Shown here: positions 1 to 7,450 of the stretch, piece by piece
How positions within the stretch are numbered: the stretch's first letter is position 1
Layout: every line of letters starts with the position of its first letter
NCBI GenBank assembly: GCA_903934285.1
Contig: CAIZNN010000012.1
Coordinates: 1-44,312 of the forward strand
Length of the DNA stretch: 44,312 nt
Direction: 5' to 3'
DNA from: Akkermansiaceae bacterium
Lineage (GTDB): Bacteria > Verrucomicrobiota > Verrucomicrobiia > Verrucomicrobiales > Akkermansiaceae
Made by a program: the position numbers and the translations under genes
Notes under the pieces: model-generated
Database searches by the model: none
What the model saw: only the letters and a program-made list of their open reading frames with translations
Told to the model about the DNA's origin: nothing

Positions 1-113
1 TGGTGACCAGAGCGTGGTGGAACCACCCGGTCCCATTCCGAACCCGGAAGTGAAACGCCGCAGCGCCGATGGTAGTGAGACGATAGGTCTTGTGAGAGTA
101 GGTCGTCGCCAGG
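1..113 (+). rRNA. rrf: 5S ribosomal RNA, 5' end cut by the window edge
   Basis: The sequence has the standard bacterial 5S landmarks: the TGGAACCACCCG and TCCGAACCCGGAAGTGAAACG blocks, the GCGCCGATGGTAGT segment, and the closing GAGAGTAGGTCGTCGCCAGG. The 3' CCAGG pairs with the very start of the window, so only a few 5' bases are missing. A terminator follows directly, so this is the last gene of an rRNA operon lying to the left. Confidence 0.95.
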
Positions 114-119
114 TATATG

Positions 120-155
120 CCCGGCCCCGAGCAATCGGGGCTGGGCTCTTTTTTT
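120..155 (+). terminator. Intrinsic terminator of the rRNA operon
   Basis: An 11-bp stem (120-130 paired with 135-145, one G-T wobble) closes a GCAA tetraloop and is followed by CTC and a run of eight T residues. This is a strong Rho-independent terminator just after the 5S gene. Confidence 0.92.
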
Positions 156-234
156 GTGGGTGGGGAGTGCTCCGCGCAGTCCGCTGTGCGGTCTTCATTC
201 GCAAGAGCGACGTGGCAGGCCGGGTCGAAAAATC

Positions 235-283
235 TAACCACAGATTGCACGGATTCCACAGATTCCACAGATTACGCGGATTG
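235..283. repeat. Dispersed 'CCACAGATT' tract
   Basis: Short imperfect copies of CACAGATT / CACGGATT / CGCGGATT follow each other in the gene-free stretch after the rRNA operon. The tract resembles low-complexity intergenic repeats and has no convincing coding potential. The whole gene-free interval 156-666 holds this tract and the two next repeats; I see nothing else in it. Confidence 0.5.
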
Positions 284-285
284 AA

Positions 286-325
286 GAGGCAGACTTGGGG
301 TGGGGTGGATGAGGTGACTTGGTGG
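286..325. repeat. Dispersed repeat, copy A (G/T-rich on + strand)
   Basis: The core GGGGTGGGGTGGATGAGGTG, flanked by ACTT sequences, reappears in inverted orientation at 5131-5168. Both copies lie in non-coding DNA, which suggests a small dispersed repeat family rather than a gene part. Confidence 0.6.
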
Positions 326-343
326 GGTGGCTCGGGAGCAAGC

Positions 344-422
344 AACCACAGAGGCCACTGGGCACGGAAGAAATCTTCAATCAGTGGCGTCAGTCTTCTC
401 AGTCTTCATCAGTGGTTTCTTC
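344..422. repeat. Imperfect inverted repeat with CCACTG / CAGTGG arms
   Basis: The stretch begins AACCACAGAGGCCACTG and ends with CAGTCTTC repeats and CAGTGGTTTC, so its ends are roughly complementary. It resembles the element at 7361-7450 in vocabulary (ACTGAGG/CCTCAGT-like words). It is non-coding as far as I can see. Confidence 0.45.
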
Positions 423-666
423 CCCACGAGCTATCCCGACACTCCAATTTACCCCGCCCCGAATTCTTAAGCCGGGCAATCGTTCGACTGAGCTCACACC
501 GAAGTCCTCTTCATCGGTGGTCCCCTTTGACCAGATACACCATTCAAGCCGGACGCCGGATGCTTTTCCCTAAAAACGGATTTCACACTCACTTCCCGGA
601 GGTAAGGAGTCGTGGGGCTAGCCCGAAGCGCGCAGCGCGGGCCATGTGGACCGGAGCGCGCAGCGA

Positions 667-2079
667 TCAGATGCCGTTGGCGCGATTGTCACCCGCGGGC
701 AGGGGCGGGAGGCTGGCGGCGGCGACGGCTTGGCCGAGGCGTTTGGTGTTTTCGTCGGGGACGACGAGTTTGATCTGGAGCTCGGGGAAGACGTGGGCCA
801 GCACGGTTTCGGCTTCGTTGACGATGATATGGCCGCCCTCGCCGGAGGTGACGCGGCCCAGGATGAGCAAATTGGCGGTGTCGTAGTATTCGGCGTAGTG
901 GGCGATGGCATAACCCAGATAGCAGCCGATGGTTTCATAAATCGCGGCGGCCCTGGGGTCGTCGGCCTGTTGGGCGTGCTGCACCTTGACGAGTTGCTCG
1001 GGGAAGGGGAGGTGGGCGAAATCAAAACCCGCGTGCGGTGCCAGGCGGGCGACGGCTTGCTGGGAGAAATACAAGGCGCCGCAGCCGATGTCCTGAGACC
1101 ATTCATCAATCGGTGCATCGTCGCGGAAATCCACGGGGGCGAAGGCGAGCTCGTTGAGCCAGGGCTTGATGTGGCCGTTGGCGTCGACGTAGCCGCCGGC
1201 TTGGGACGTGCCCATGGCCACGCCCAGCACGCGGTTGGCTGAGAGCCCCATGGAGCCGGCCAACGCGGTGACCTCACCATCATTGACCACCTCGAAGGGG
1301 ACGTTGTGCCAGCGTTGTTTGAGGGTGAGAAACACGCGGCGGATAGATTGTTCGAAATCCTCCGCGCTGACCCCCCGGAACAACGAGGCGGCGCGCACCT
1401 CGTTGTTGACATAAACGCCAGCGGAACTGCCGCCGATGGCATCCACCCGCGGCAGGTGCGCGGCGGCGCGCAGCAACGAATCATGGATGCCCTCGATGTG
1501 ATAATTCGGATCGCTTTGAAAATACGGGTCCCAGATGACTTCTTCGGAGAACACGACCTTGCCGTCGATGACCGCGGCACACTTGCGATCCGAGCCGCCG
1601 AGATCGAAGCCGATGCGACAGCCATCCAGATTGCGCCCGAGGGTCATGGTGCCTTCGTTGGCGGGCGGCAGCGCGGCGGGTTCGACCGCGGCGACCGTGA
1701 TGGCCGCGCCAAAGATTTTGCTGCCGATAAAGTCCCAGTCAAAGGAGCGGGCACCGGTCTGGGAGTAAATCCGCCCCAGGGCGGCTGCCACTTCGGGTGC
1801 GCCGGCCAGCAGCAGCCGGTTGCCTCCTTTTTGCCACAGTAGGAACTTGAACAGGCGCTCGACGTATTTGAGCGTCAGCGCCTCGTTGTGGCCACCGGCC
1901 GAGAGGATGCGGTCCTCCAAGCGGAACACCGTGCCGTCGTCGCGGCATAGCGCCAGCTCCAATGGCCGCGCTCCGGGATCGGCTTTGGCCTTGGCGCGAT
2001 AAGCGCGATTCCATAGCACTGCGGGGACAAATCCCGGATCGAGCACGGGGCGGAATTCTGGGGAAATCGAGAGAGCCAT
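667..2079 (-). CDS. ROK-family (glucokinase-like) sugar kinase or regulator
   Basis: The 470-residue product has an ASKHA/ROK-type core in its C-terminal two thirds. The phosphate-binding loop reads GFDLGGSDRK (157-166), a VVNDGEVTAL segment (264-273) sits where ROK proteins have END-A-N-A-AL, and GVAMGTSQAGGYVD (286-299) matches the second glycine-rich loop. About 150 N-terminal residues precede the kinase core, longer than in ordinary 300-residue ROK glucokinases, and I do not see a clear helix-turn-helix there. The classical ROK zinc-binding cysteine cluster is not evident. It probably phosphorylates a hexose, or is a degenerate sugar sensor; the substrate cannot be read from the sequence. 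The ATG has no Shine-Dalgarno. The gene follows the dus gene on the same strand after about 70 bp in the opposite reading order, so it has its own leader. Confidence 0.75.
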   Translation of the reverse strand: MALSISPEFRPVLDPGFVPAVLWNRAYRAKAKADPGARPLELALCRDDGTVFRLEDRILSAGGHNEALTLKYVERLFKFLLWQKGGNRLLLAGAPEVAAALGRIYSQTGARSFDWDFIGSKIFGAAITVAAVEPAALPPANEGTMTLGRNLDGCRIGFDLGGSDRKCAAVIDGKVVFSEEVIWDPYFQSDPNYHIEGIHDSLLRAAAHLPRVDAIGGSSAGVYVNNEVRAASLFRGVSAEDFEQSIRRVFLTLKQRWHNVPFEVVNDGEVTALAGSMGLSANRVLGVAMGTSQAGGYVDANGHIKPWLNELAFAPVDFRDDAPIDEWSQDIGCGALYFSQQAVARLAPHAGFDFAHLPFPEQLVKVQHAQQADDPRAAAIYETIGCYLGYAIAHYAEYYDTANLLILGRVTSGEGGHIIVNEAETVLAHVFPELQIKLVVPDENTKRLGQAVAAASLPPLPAGDNRANGI

Positions 2080-2150
2080 AACTAACTAAGTACGCAACGC
2101 GCGGAAAATAACCCCACGGTGAAAAAATTCCAAGGCAAGAACTGAAAATT

Positions 2151-3185
2151 TCACGCCTCCTCCTCGAGTTCCGCAAAGCCGCTGAATAATTGCGAGGTGA
2201 CGGGCGGACGAAGCGGCAGCGGTGCGTCGCTGGCGAGGTGGGCATCGCAGAGCGACCAGAACTCGGCCGGCGTGGCACAGCGCCGGATGTGCAGCTCAAA
2301 CTCCGGAGCCAACCCGTGGCTGATGTATCCCAAGGTGCGCTTCATCCGTTGCACATGCCCCAGTGGTTCGTAGCGCGGTGCCTCGCGGGCAATCTCCCCA
2401 GACAAGTCGCGAATGTATTCAAGAAGGTCCCGGTGGGTCGGTATCACTGGCAGGGTGCCGTCGAAGGCGGCTTGCAGCTGGGCGAAGATCCACGGGTTGC
2501 GGATTGCGCCGCGGCCGATCATGAGTCCGGCGGCGCCGGTGCGGCGGTGGTAGGCCAGGGCGGTTGGGGCGTCGACGATATTGCCGTTGGCGATGACCGG
2601 GCAGGGCAGGGCGCGCACCGCCGCCTGCACCCACGCGGGCTGGACCGGCCCGCGGTAACCCTGCTGGACGGTGCGGGCATGGATGGTCAGGCCATCGATG
2701 GCGTGGCTGCGGAAAATGTCCAGCAGGCGCGGAAATTCGCCGCAGTGAGTGTAGCCGATGCGGGTTTTCACCGTGAAGCGGCCGGCAATGGCCGCGCGCA
2801 GCCCGCCGAGGAGGCGGTTGAGCGCCTCGGGGTCGCGCAGCAGGCCGCCGCCGGCCGCTTTGCGGCACACGATGGGGGCCGGGCAGCCGAGGTTGAGGTC
2901 GATTCCGGCGATCGGGTAGGCGGCCAGGGCGGTGGCGCTGCGCAGCAGGCTGGGCAGGTCGGCGCCGATGAGTTGTGCGAATACCGGACGCCCGGTAGCG
3001 TTTTCGGTGATGGCGCGCAGCAATTGGCGATTGAGTGAGGAGGCGGGATGGGCGCGGAAATACTCGGTGACGAACCAATCGGGCAGGCTGCGCTTGGCCA
3101 GCACGCGCATGAAGGGCAGGTCGGTGATGGCCTGCATGGGGGCGAGGACGAGGGCGGGGCGGAGGGCGGGGAGGAGCGCGCGCAT
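2151..3185 (-). CDS. dus: tRNA-dihydrouridine synthase
   Basis: This FMN enzyme reduces uridines in tRNA to dihydrouridine. The 344-residue product opens with the family motif LAPMQAITDLPFM. It contains NLGCPAPIVCRKAAGGGLLRDP with the catalytic cysteine in GCP, then VKTRIG, the LTIHARTVQQGYRG block that binds tRNA and FMN phosphate, VIANGNI, and the MIGRGAIRNPWIF motif. The frame is open to 3248, but I chose the ATG at 3185 (MRALLPALRP). The longer start would add a proline-rich leader and run into the promoter of the divergent PUR-domain gene. Which dus subtype it is cannot be decided by eye. Confidence 0.92.
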   Translation of the reverse strand: MRALLPALRPALVLAPMQAITDLPFMRVLAKRSLPDWFVTEYFRAHPASSLNRQLLRAITENATGRPVFAQLIGADLPSLLRSATALAAYPIAGIDLNLGCPAPIVCRKAAGGGLLRDPEALNRLLGGLRAAIAGRFTVKTRIGYTHCGEFPRLLDIFRSHAIDGLTIHARTVQQGYRGPVQPAWVQAAVRALPCPVIANGNIVDAPTALAYHRRTGAAGLMIGRGAIRNPWIFAQLQAAFDGTLPVIPTHRDLLEYIRDLSGEIAREAPRYEPLGHVQRMKRTLGYISHGLAPEFELHIRRCATPAEFWSLCDAHLASDAPLPLRPPVTSQLFSGFAELEEEA

Positions 3186-3237
3186 GGGGAGTGGGCCGGT
3201 GGAGTGGGGGTGGGTGGGAGGAATAGCGGGAAAAGGG

Positions 3238-3265
3238 TTGACGTACAAGTCAGTGCGGTCATGCT
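3238..3265 (+). promoter_or_regulatory. Candidate sigma-70 promoter for the PUR/PIN gene pair
   Basis: TTGACG at 3238-3243 is followed after 16 bases by CATGCT at 3260-3265. It lies 32 bases upstream of the GTG start, between two divergent genes. The -35 is strong and the -10 weak. Confidence 0.35.
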
Positions 3266-3296
3266 CGGCGCAACCTCAACCTTCAAGGAGAGCCAA

Positions 3297-3506
3297 GTGG
3301 ACAGTGACTTATTGCATACGGAAAAGATACTCGCGGATCGGAAGACATTTTATCTCGATCTGAAACAGAACCAGCGCGGGATGGTGGTCAAGATCACGGA
3401 AGACGTCAGCGGCAATCGCGACACCATCATGGTGCCGGCGGAAATCCTCGGTGATTTCATTGCGGCGTTGTCCGACATCAAGGCGACGGCGGACGAACAC
3501 GCATGA
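3297..3506 (+). CDS. PUR-family (DUF3276) nucleic-acid-binding protein
   Basis: The 69-residue product (KILADRKTFYLDLKQNQRG, VVKITEDVSGNRDTIMVP, EILGDFIAAL) matches the small bacterial PUR-alpha-like domain, which dimerises and binds single-stranded DNA or RNA. The start is the GTG at 3297 because AAGGAG sits at 3285-3290, six bases upstream; this is the best Shine-Dalgarno in the window. The frame is open further upstream, but that part reads as low-complexity shadow of the dus gene. Its stop overlaps the start of the PIN/TRAM gene by ATGA, so the two are probably co-translated. Confidence 0.88.
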   Translation: MDSDLLHTEKILADRKTFYLDLKQNQRGMVVKITEDVSGNRDTIMVPAEILGDFIAALSDIKATADEHA

Positions 3507-4699
3507 ACGGGGAGCATGAAGCCGGCACCGGCAAGCGCGGGCCAGGGTCGGGCCCCGCGGCGGGGCCGTTGGGCGCGCGATGGGTGGGGAGGAATCGGCA
3601 CTGGGGCACGAGCCGGTTTTTTTCATCCTCGCCATCAGTCAATGTTGCCCGGCTTTGTTATTTGCTGGTATGTGAGGCGGCGGGAGTGGCGATTGCGCTG
3701 AGCACCAAGGGCACCGGCATTGAAGTGTCGGTGAGCATGGGTTTGTTAGGCGGGGTGGCGGTGGCGGGTTTGTTTATTTTTGTGGAGTCGCTGATGAAAG
3801 GTTTCACGTTGCGGGGTTTTTCCACTGCGACCTTCGGCCTGGGGGTGGGCTTGCTGTGTGCGTGGCTCCTGACGCGGGTGAACATCGGCAATCTGCTTGA
3901 CCTGGCGTTCCGGGAGCGGATTTTCGCCGAGGAAAGCATGGGGGAGGCGCGGGCGGACCTGTTGGTCAATGCGCTGCGGCTCACCTTTGATGTGACCTTG
4001 TTTGCCAGTCTCGGGTTCATTGGCGCGGTGCTGGCACTGCGCAGCAACCGCGATGATTTTGCCTTCATCATTCCCTACGTGCGTTTTCGCCAGGACGCGG
4101 CCACGGGCCAGCCGCTGGTGTTAGACGCGGAGGCGGTGATAGACGGGCGCCTTCCGGCGATTTTCCGCGCGGGTTTTCTGCATGGGCGGTTGATAGTGCC
4201 GCGCTTTGTTCTGGAAGAGCTCCAGGCGATGGTTAGTTCGGCCACCAACCATGCGCGCCAGCGCGGGCAACGCGGGTTTGAATGTCTGCAAAAGATGCAG
4301 GATGCGCCCGACATCCAGATTACCATCCATGACAGTGACAGCCTAGCGCCGGAGGAGAGCGTGGCGCAACGCTTGATGGAAACCGCCCGCCTGCTGGGGG
4401 CGCGAATCCTCACCGCCAACGACAATCTGACCAAGATGGCGAAACTCCAAGGGCTGGATGTGCTCAACATCTTTGAGCTTGATGAGGCGCTCAAGCCTGC
4501 CGTGGTGGTGGGCGACCGCGTGCGCATCACCTTGGTGCGTGGCGGCAAGGATGAGCACCAGGCGGTGGGCTATCTGCCGGACGGCACCATGATTGTGGTC
4601 AACCACGGTGCTGGTGCCATCGGCAGGACGGTGGAAGTGACGGTTATCAGCACGCTTCAGACCAACGCCGGCACCATGGTGTTTGCGGAGTTCAACTGA
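3503..4699 (+). CDS. Membrane-anchored PIN/TRAM-domain protein (YacL-like putative RNase)
   Basis: The 398-residue product has about four N-terminal membrane segments (roughly 50-67, 76-97, 106-124 and 160-180). A PIN nuclease domain follows (about 206-330) with LDAEAVIDGR, an acidic VLEELQ segment and TANDNLTKMA carrying conserved acidic positions. A C-terminal TRAM domain (about 335-398) has the pattern VGDRVRITLVRGGKDEHQAVGYLPDGTMIVV. This architecture is that of the YacL family, thought to act on RNA at the membrane. The ATG overlaps the stop of the PUR-domain gene (ATGA), which supports coupling. The first ~45 residues are glycine/proline-rich and unlike the family, so translation may in fact start further downstream, though I see no better start codon. 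Confidence 0.88.
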   Translation: MNGEHEAGTGKRGPGSGPAAGPLGARWVGRNRHWGTSRFFSSSPSVNVARLCYLLVCEAAGVAIALSTKGTGIEVSVSMGLLGGVAVAGLFIFVESLMKGFTLRGFSTATFGLGVGLLCAWLLTRVNIGNLLDLAFRERIFAEESMGEARADLLVNALRLTFDVTLFASLGFIGAVLALRSNRDDFAFIIPYVRFRQDAATGQPLVLDAEAVIDGRLPAIFRAGFLHGRLIVPRFVLEELQAMVSSATNHARQRGQRGFECLQKMQDAPDIQITIHDSDSLAPEESVAQRLMETARLLGARILTANDNLTKMAKLQGLDVLNIFELDEALKPAVVVGDRVRITLVRGGKDEHQAVGYLPDGTMIVVNHGAGAIGRTVEVTVISTLQTNAGTMVFAEFN

Positions 4700-4861
4700 G
4701 CGGCGGGCGGCCGTGCCGCGCCGTGTATGGCGGGCCCTCAGGACAAATCCGCCGTTCCAACAGATTCGGGTGTCCCTTCACAGTTGCTGATCCCGGTGGA
4801 AAATGCTTTGGCACAATTGGGCGCGGTTCGCGGGCTTGAATGGTAATGCGGGACGAAGATG

Positions 4862-5029
4862 ACCACGGATGAAGAAGAAGACGCAAGACTACAAGACCCA
4901 AGACGCAAGACTAGAGAAGAGAGCGCAGCGCTTCTGCATCTGCTCTTCTCTTGCGTCTTGCAGTCTTGCGTCTTGCAGTCTTGCGTCTTGCAGTCTTGCG
5001 TCTTTGTCTCAATCTGCGTGATCCGTGGT
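4862..5029. repeat. Long hairpin element with AGACGCAAGAC / TCTTGCGTCTTGCAG arms
   Basis: The outer arms ACCACGGAT (4862-4870) and ATCCGTGGT (5021-5029) are perfect complements. Inside, copies of AGACGCAAGACT (about 4879-4912) face several tandem copies of the 15-bp unit CTTGCAGTCTTGCGT (about 4951-5002), and AGAGAAGAG faces CTCTTCTCT near the centre. The whole ~168 bp can fold into one stem-loop. It lies in the gene-free interval 4700-5355. Besides this element and the copy at 5131, I see nothing functional in that interval. Confidence 0.75.
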
Positions 5030-5130
5030 GGTTTCAGGCCGTCAAACCCCAACGCTTGTCGGAAGGAAGAGTGCCATGTCATTTTCCGGCAGGGTCGCTC
5101 AATTCCACGTCAATTAAAAACCGAGGTCAG

Positions 5131-5168
5131 GAAGTCTGCACCTCATCCACCCCACCCCGAGTCTTCCT
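5131..5168. repeat. Dispersed repeat, copy B (inverse of 286-325)
   Basis: Read on the minus strand, this stretch repeats the core GGGGTGGGGTGGATGAGGTG found at 286-325. GGAAGTCTGC occurs again just downstream (about 5171-5180), so the copy has a short direct repeat at its edge. Confidence 0.6.
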
Positions 5169-5355
5169 CAGGAAGTCTGCATTCAGTTTCCCGAAATATC
5201 ATCATTTCCCGGCACGGCGCAGGATGTCTGATTCCGTGAAATCGCCCGGCGGGCGGCCGGACATGGAATTGGACACGGAACGTGACATGAATCATGTGTA
5301 TTCGCCACAAGCCATTTTTTCTCAACTCTGAAACAGGACAACTAACTGGACGTTG

Positions 5356-5928
5356 ATGCGGACATTGGAACGGACACACGGGTGGATTTTGTTTCGCTGC
5401 GACCTCGCCAAGGCGGGGGCGGCGCTGTGGCTGGCGCTGGGCGAGGCGGCGTCGAAATGTGAGCACATTTCGCGGGTTCCGCTGCGCCCGGCCACGGCGC
5501 AGGCGTTGCATCAGTTGCCATGTTCGACTGCTTTGCTCCATTGGAGTGGCCATTGGCTGCAGCACGCGACTATCCGCCTGAACAAGACGCGAGCCGACTT
5601 CGCGGAGAAATCCGAGGAATTGATAGAATCATACCACACCGGCAGCCGGGACATCGGGGATGTGTTCGAGGAGTTGGTGAAATTGTGCCGAAATCCAAGC
5701 GAGGAGCAGCAGCGCCACGTCCGCGAAAACATGACCGGGGAGGAACTCGTCATCTTCGAATTCCTCACGCGCCCGGTGCCGGAACCGGGCGCCGAGAAGC
5801 GCGCCGAGGTGAAGAAGGTCGCCCGTGAGTTGCTGGACCGGCTCAAGCAATTGCTAGCGAGGCTTCGCCTCAGACCCAAGACCACGAGACCCAAGACGCA
5901 AGACGCAAGACAAAGAAATTTGACCTAA
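5356..5928 (+). pseudogene. Relic: N-terminus of a Fic-family protein joined to the C-terminus of a type I restriction HsdR
   Basis: The open frame (190 residues from the ATG at 5356) is a chimera. Its beginning, MRTLERTHGWILF through ALGEAASKCEHISRVPLRP to ALHQL, looks like the first ~54 residues of Fic-domain proteins. It stops just before the segment where such proteins have their TTAIEGN motif. After an unrecognised ~20-residue junction, TRADFAEKSEELIESYHTGS, FEELVKL, EEQQRHVRENMTGEELVIFEFLTRP and AEVKKVARELLDRLK match the extreme C-terminal helical region of type I restriction R subunits. The Fic catalytic HPFxxGNG motif and all HsdR nuclease and helicase motifs are absent, so neither activity can remain. 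The 3' end runs into an AGACGCAAGAC repeat. It is probably what an internal deletion left of a neighbouring Fic and hsd locus. Confidence 0.72.
5871..5913. repeat. AGACCCAAGAC/AGACGCAAGAC repeat tract
   Basis: Several near-copies of AGACSCAAGAC lie over the 3' end of the Fic/HsdR relic. They use the same words as the left arm of the hairpin element at 4862-5029. The frame passing through them encodes a meaningless RPKTTRPKTQDARQ tail. Confidence 0.6.
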
Positions 5929-6034
5929 CGACAACACATATGTTTATGCAAGGACGCTAGTCCTCGACTGGCGGCAAAAATCCGCCGCCCGCTAGGGAAT
6001 GGTTGGGGTGTGGCAAGGCCTGCGCGACTGCCTA

Positions 6035-6493
6035 TCAGCTCACCCCGGTGATGGTGAGGGGAGGGGAGTGGGGGGAGTCGCCGAGGTGGCGGCCGCGGAG
6101 TTGTTGATAGAGGTGGCTGGCCGGGGTGAGCAGGGTGATTTCCATGCCGGCATGGGTGATGACCAAGCCGCCCGAGGCCGGCACCAGCAGGAAAAACGCG
6201 GTGTCGCCTTGGAAATCGACTTCGACCAAGGCCCCGGCGTCGATGGCGGCGTCGCTGGCAAACTCCGGCAAGCTCAGCGCTTCAAAGGTATGCAGCGCGG
6301 CGGCGAGGTCATCGACTTGGCGGGCCTGGCCGGCGGCCAGATACGAGGCTTCGAGGCTGCGGGTGTCGTATTTCCCCTCGGCCTTGCTGCCGGGGTCGGT
6401 GGCGGCGGCATGGGCTTCGGTGGCGGCCTTGGCCAACCGCTCCAAGCGGGTGCGCAACTCGGCGCGGATGATATCTAGCAAGTGGGGTTTCAT
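6035..6493 (-). CDS. GreA/GreB-like protein, putative transcription elongation factor
   Basis: The 152-residue product begins with a predicted coiled coil in which KAATEAHAAATDPGSKAEGKYDTRSLEASYLAAGQARQ-type sequence is prominent (about residues 20-60). A small beta-rich C-terminal part follows (VEVDFQGDTAFFLLVPASGG). The KYDTR..EASYL..GQA signature is that of a widespread small family annotated as GreA/GreB-type elongation factors. True Gre factors carry acidic residues at the coiled-coil tip; here the tip region (DPGSKAEGK) is acidic only in part, so transcript-cleavage activity is uncertain. It stands alone on the minus strand, downstream of the DUF1097 gene and separated from it by a hairpin pair. 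Confidence 0.65.
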   Translation of the reverse strand: MKPHLLDIIRAELRTRLERLAKAATEAHAAATDPGSKAEGKYDTRSLEASYLAAGQARQVDDLAAALHTFEALSLPEFASDAAIDAGALVEVDFQGDTAFFLLVPASGGLVITHAGMEITLLTPASHLYQQLRGRHLGDSPHSPPLTITGVS

Positions 6494-6497
6494 GGAG

Positions 6498-6572
6498 CGC
6501 CGGCTTGAGCCGGCGTGTAGTTGTTAGAGTGGCGCAGGGAAGATAATCCAGACACGCCGGCTGCAGCCGGCG
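6498..6572. repeat. Pair of REP-like GC-rich palindromes
   Basis: CGCCGGCT-TG-AGCCGGCG (6498-6515) and the perfect 18-bp palindrome at 6555-6572 (CGCCGGCTGCAGCCGGCG) are close to reverse complements of each other including their flanks. They occupy the gap between the GreA/B-like and DUF1097 genes. A related palindrome lies at 34011-34031. Confidence 0.6.
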
Positions 6573-6602
6573 CGCCGTAGAGGGTGTTGCCGCTGGCGGC
6601 GC

Positions 6603-7172
6603 TTACTTGGCGAGGGAGGCTTCGTACTTGCCGCGCCAGAACACGGTGATGTAGCCGAAGCTCAGGCCCAGCGCGCAGTAGATCAATTCGGTCTGCGCCG
6701 CATAGAGGAACTGGGTGGTCTGGCAGCCGACGGCATTGGCAGCCTTGAGCGAATCGGCGAGGGCGGCATGGCCGAGGGAGGCGAAGAACGCGCCGGAGCC
6801 GATGAAGAGAGCGGGCACCATGTTTTTGACATTTTCGGACATGATGGCGGGGATGACCACGATGAAAACCGCGCCTGCCATGGCCAGATTCATGCCGCCA
6901 ACCGTTGGCAACCCCTTGATGCCGGGCATGCCCATGAGCTTGATGATGGCGATGGAGGCGATGATGCCGGTGAGGTATCCGATCCACGCCTTGAGGCCGT
7001 TGGTGGCGGTGCAGCCCACGACGAAATAGACCGCCCAGGCTTGGAAGGCGATCCACATCATGTCCATGCCATGGGTGATGGCGGGTAACACCCCGTTGAT
7101 GAGGACCAGAATCGCGGCTTGGAGAGCCAAGCCGCAGGACACCACAAATAGTTGCTTATGAGACAGAGACAT
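6603..7172 (-). CDS. DUF1097-family integral membrane protein
   Basis: The 189-residue product is almost entirely hydrophobic, with five or six likely membrane helices. It includes the family-like stretch AFQAWAVYFVVGCTATNGLKAW, then YLTGIIASIAIIKLMG and AGAVFIVVIPAIMSE. It ends in a basic tail (WRGKYEASLAK). The function of the family is unknown. The frame is open to 7349, but the upstream part is arginine- and histidine-rich and not membrane-like, so I start at the ATG at 7172 (MSLSHKQLF). No Shine-Dalgarno is visible. It is transcribed away from the ribosomal operon. Confidence 0.8.
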   Translation of the reverse strand: MSLSHKQLFVVSCGLALQAAILVLINGVLPAITHGMDMMWIAFQAWAVYFVVGCTATNGLKAWIGYLTGIIASIAIIKLMGMPGIKGLPTVGGMNLAMAGAVFIVVIPAIMSENVKNMVPALFIGSGAFFASLGHAALADSLKAANAVGCQTTQFLYAAQTELIYCALGLSFGYITVFWRGKYEASLAK

Positions 7173-7360
7173 CTTGTTTGGTTGTTTGGTTGTGAGTTTG
7201 TGACGCGTCGCCGACACCCATTGCCGGTGGTGGCGCGCCCAGAACGGGCGGAGCTGTAGCGAATGCCCAAGCTGATGCAAAGCCAAAATCAGCCCACGGT
7301 GTGGCCAGCCGCCAAGAGGGCGCAGTTGCGGATGGTTTTGGCATTGCACGGGTCAATTTT

Positions 7361-7450
7361 GACCACTGAGGCACTGAGGCCCACTCAAACCACTGCAATG
7401 ATCACGGAAATCATCCTCAGTGACCTCAGTGCATGCAGTATTTCAGTGGA
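7361..7450. repeat. Inverted-repeat element with ACTGAGGCACTGAGG / CCTCAGTGACCTCAGT arms
   Basis: The left arm (about 7365-7379) and right arm (about 7415-7430) are imperfect inverted repeats made of the words ACTGAGG and CCTCAGT; further CAGTG words follow. The element lies in the 600-bp gene-free stretch 7173-7775 upstream of the ribosomal operon. Apart from this and the candidate promoter I see nothing else there. Confidence 0.55.

Noticed and set aside
14-886. 290-codon open frame starting inside the 5S rRNA gene
   Set aside because: It runs through the rRNA, its terminator and repeat tracts, and has no domain signal.
4951-5331. Open frame with RLAVLRLAVLRLAVL repeats
   Set aside because: The repeated peptide is only the translation of the 15-bp DNA repeat in the hairpin element. 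There is no start context or homology.
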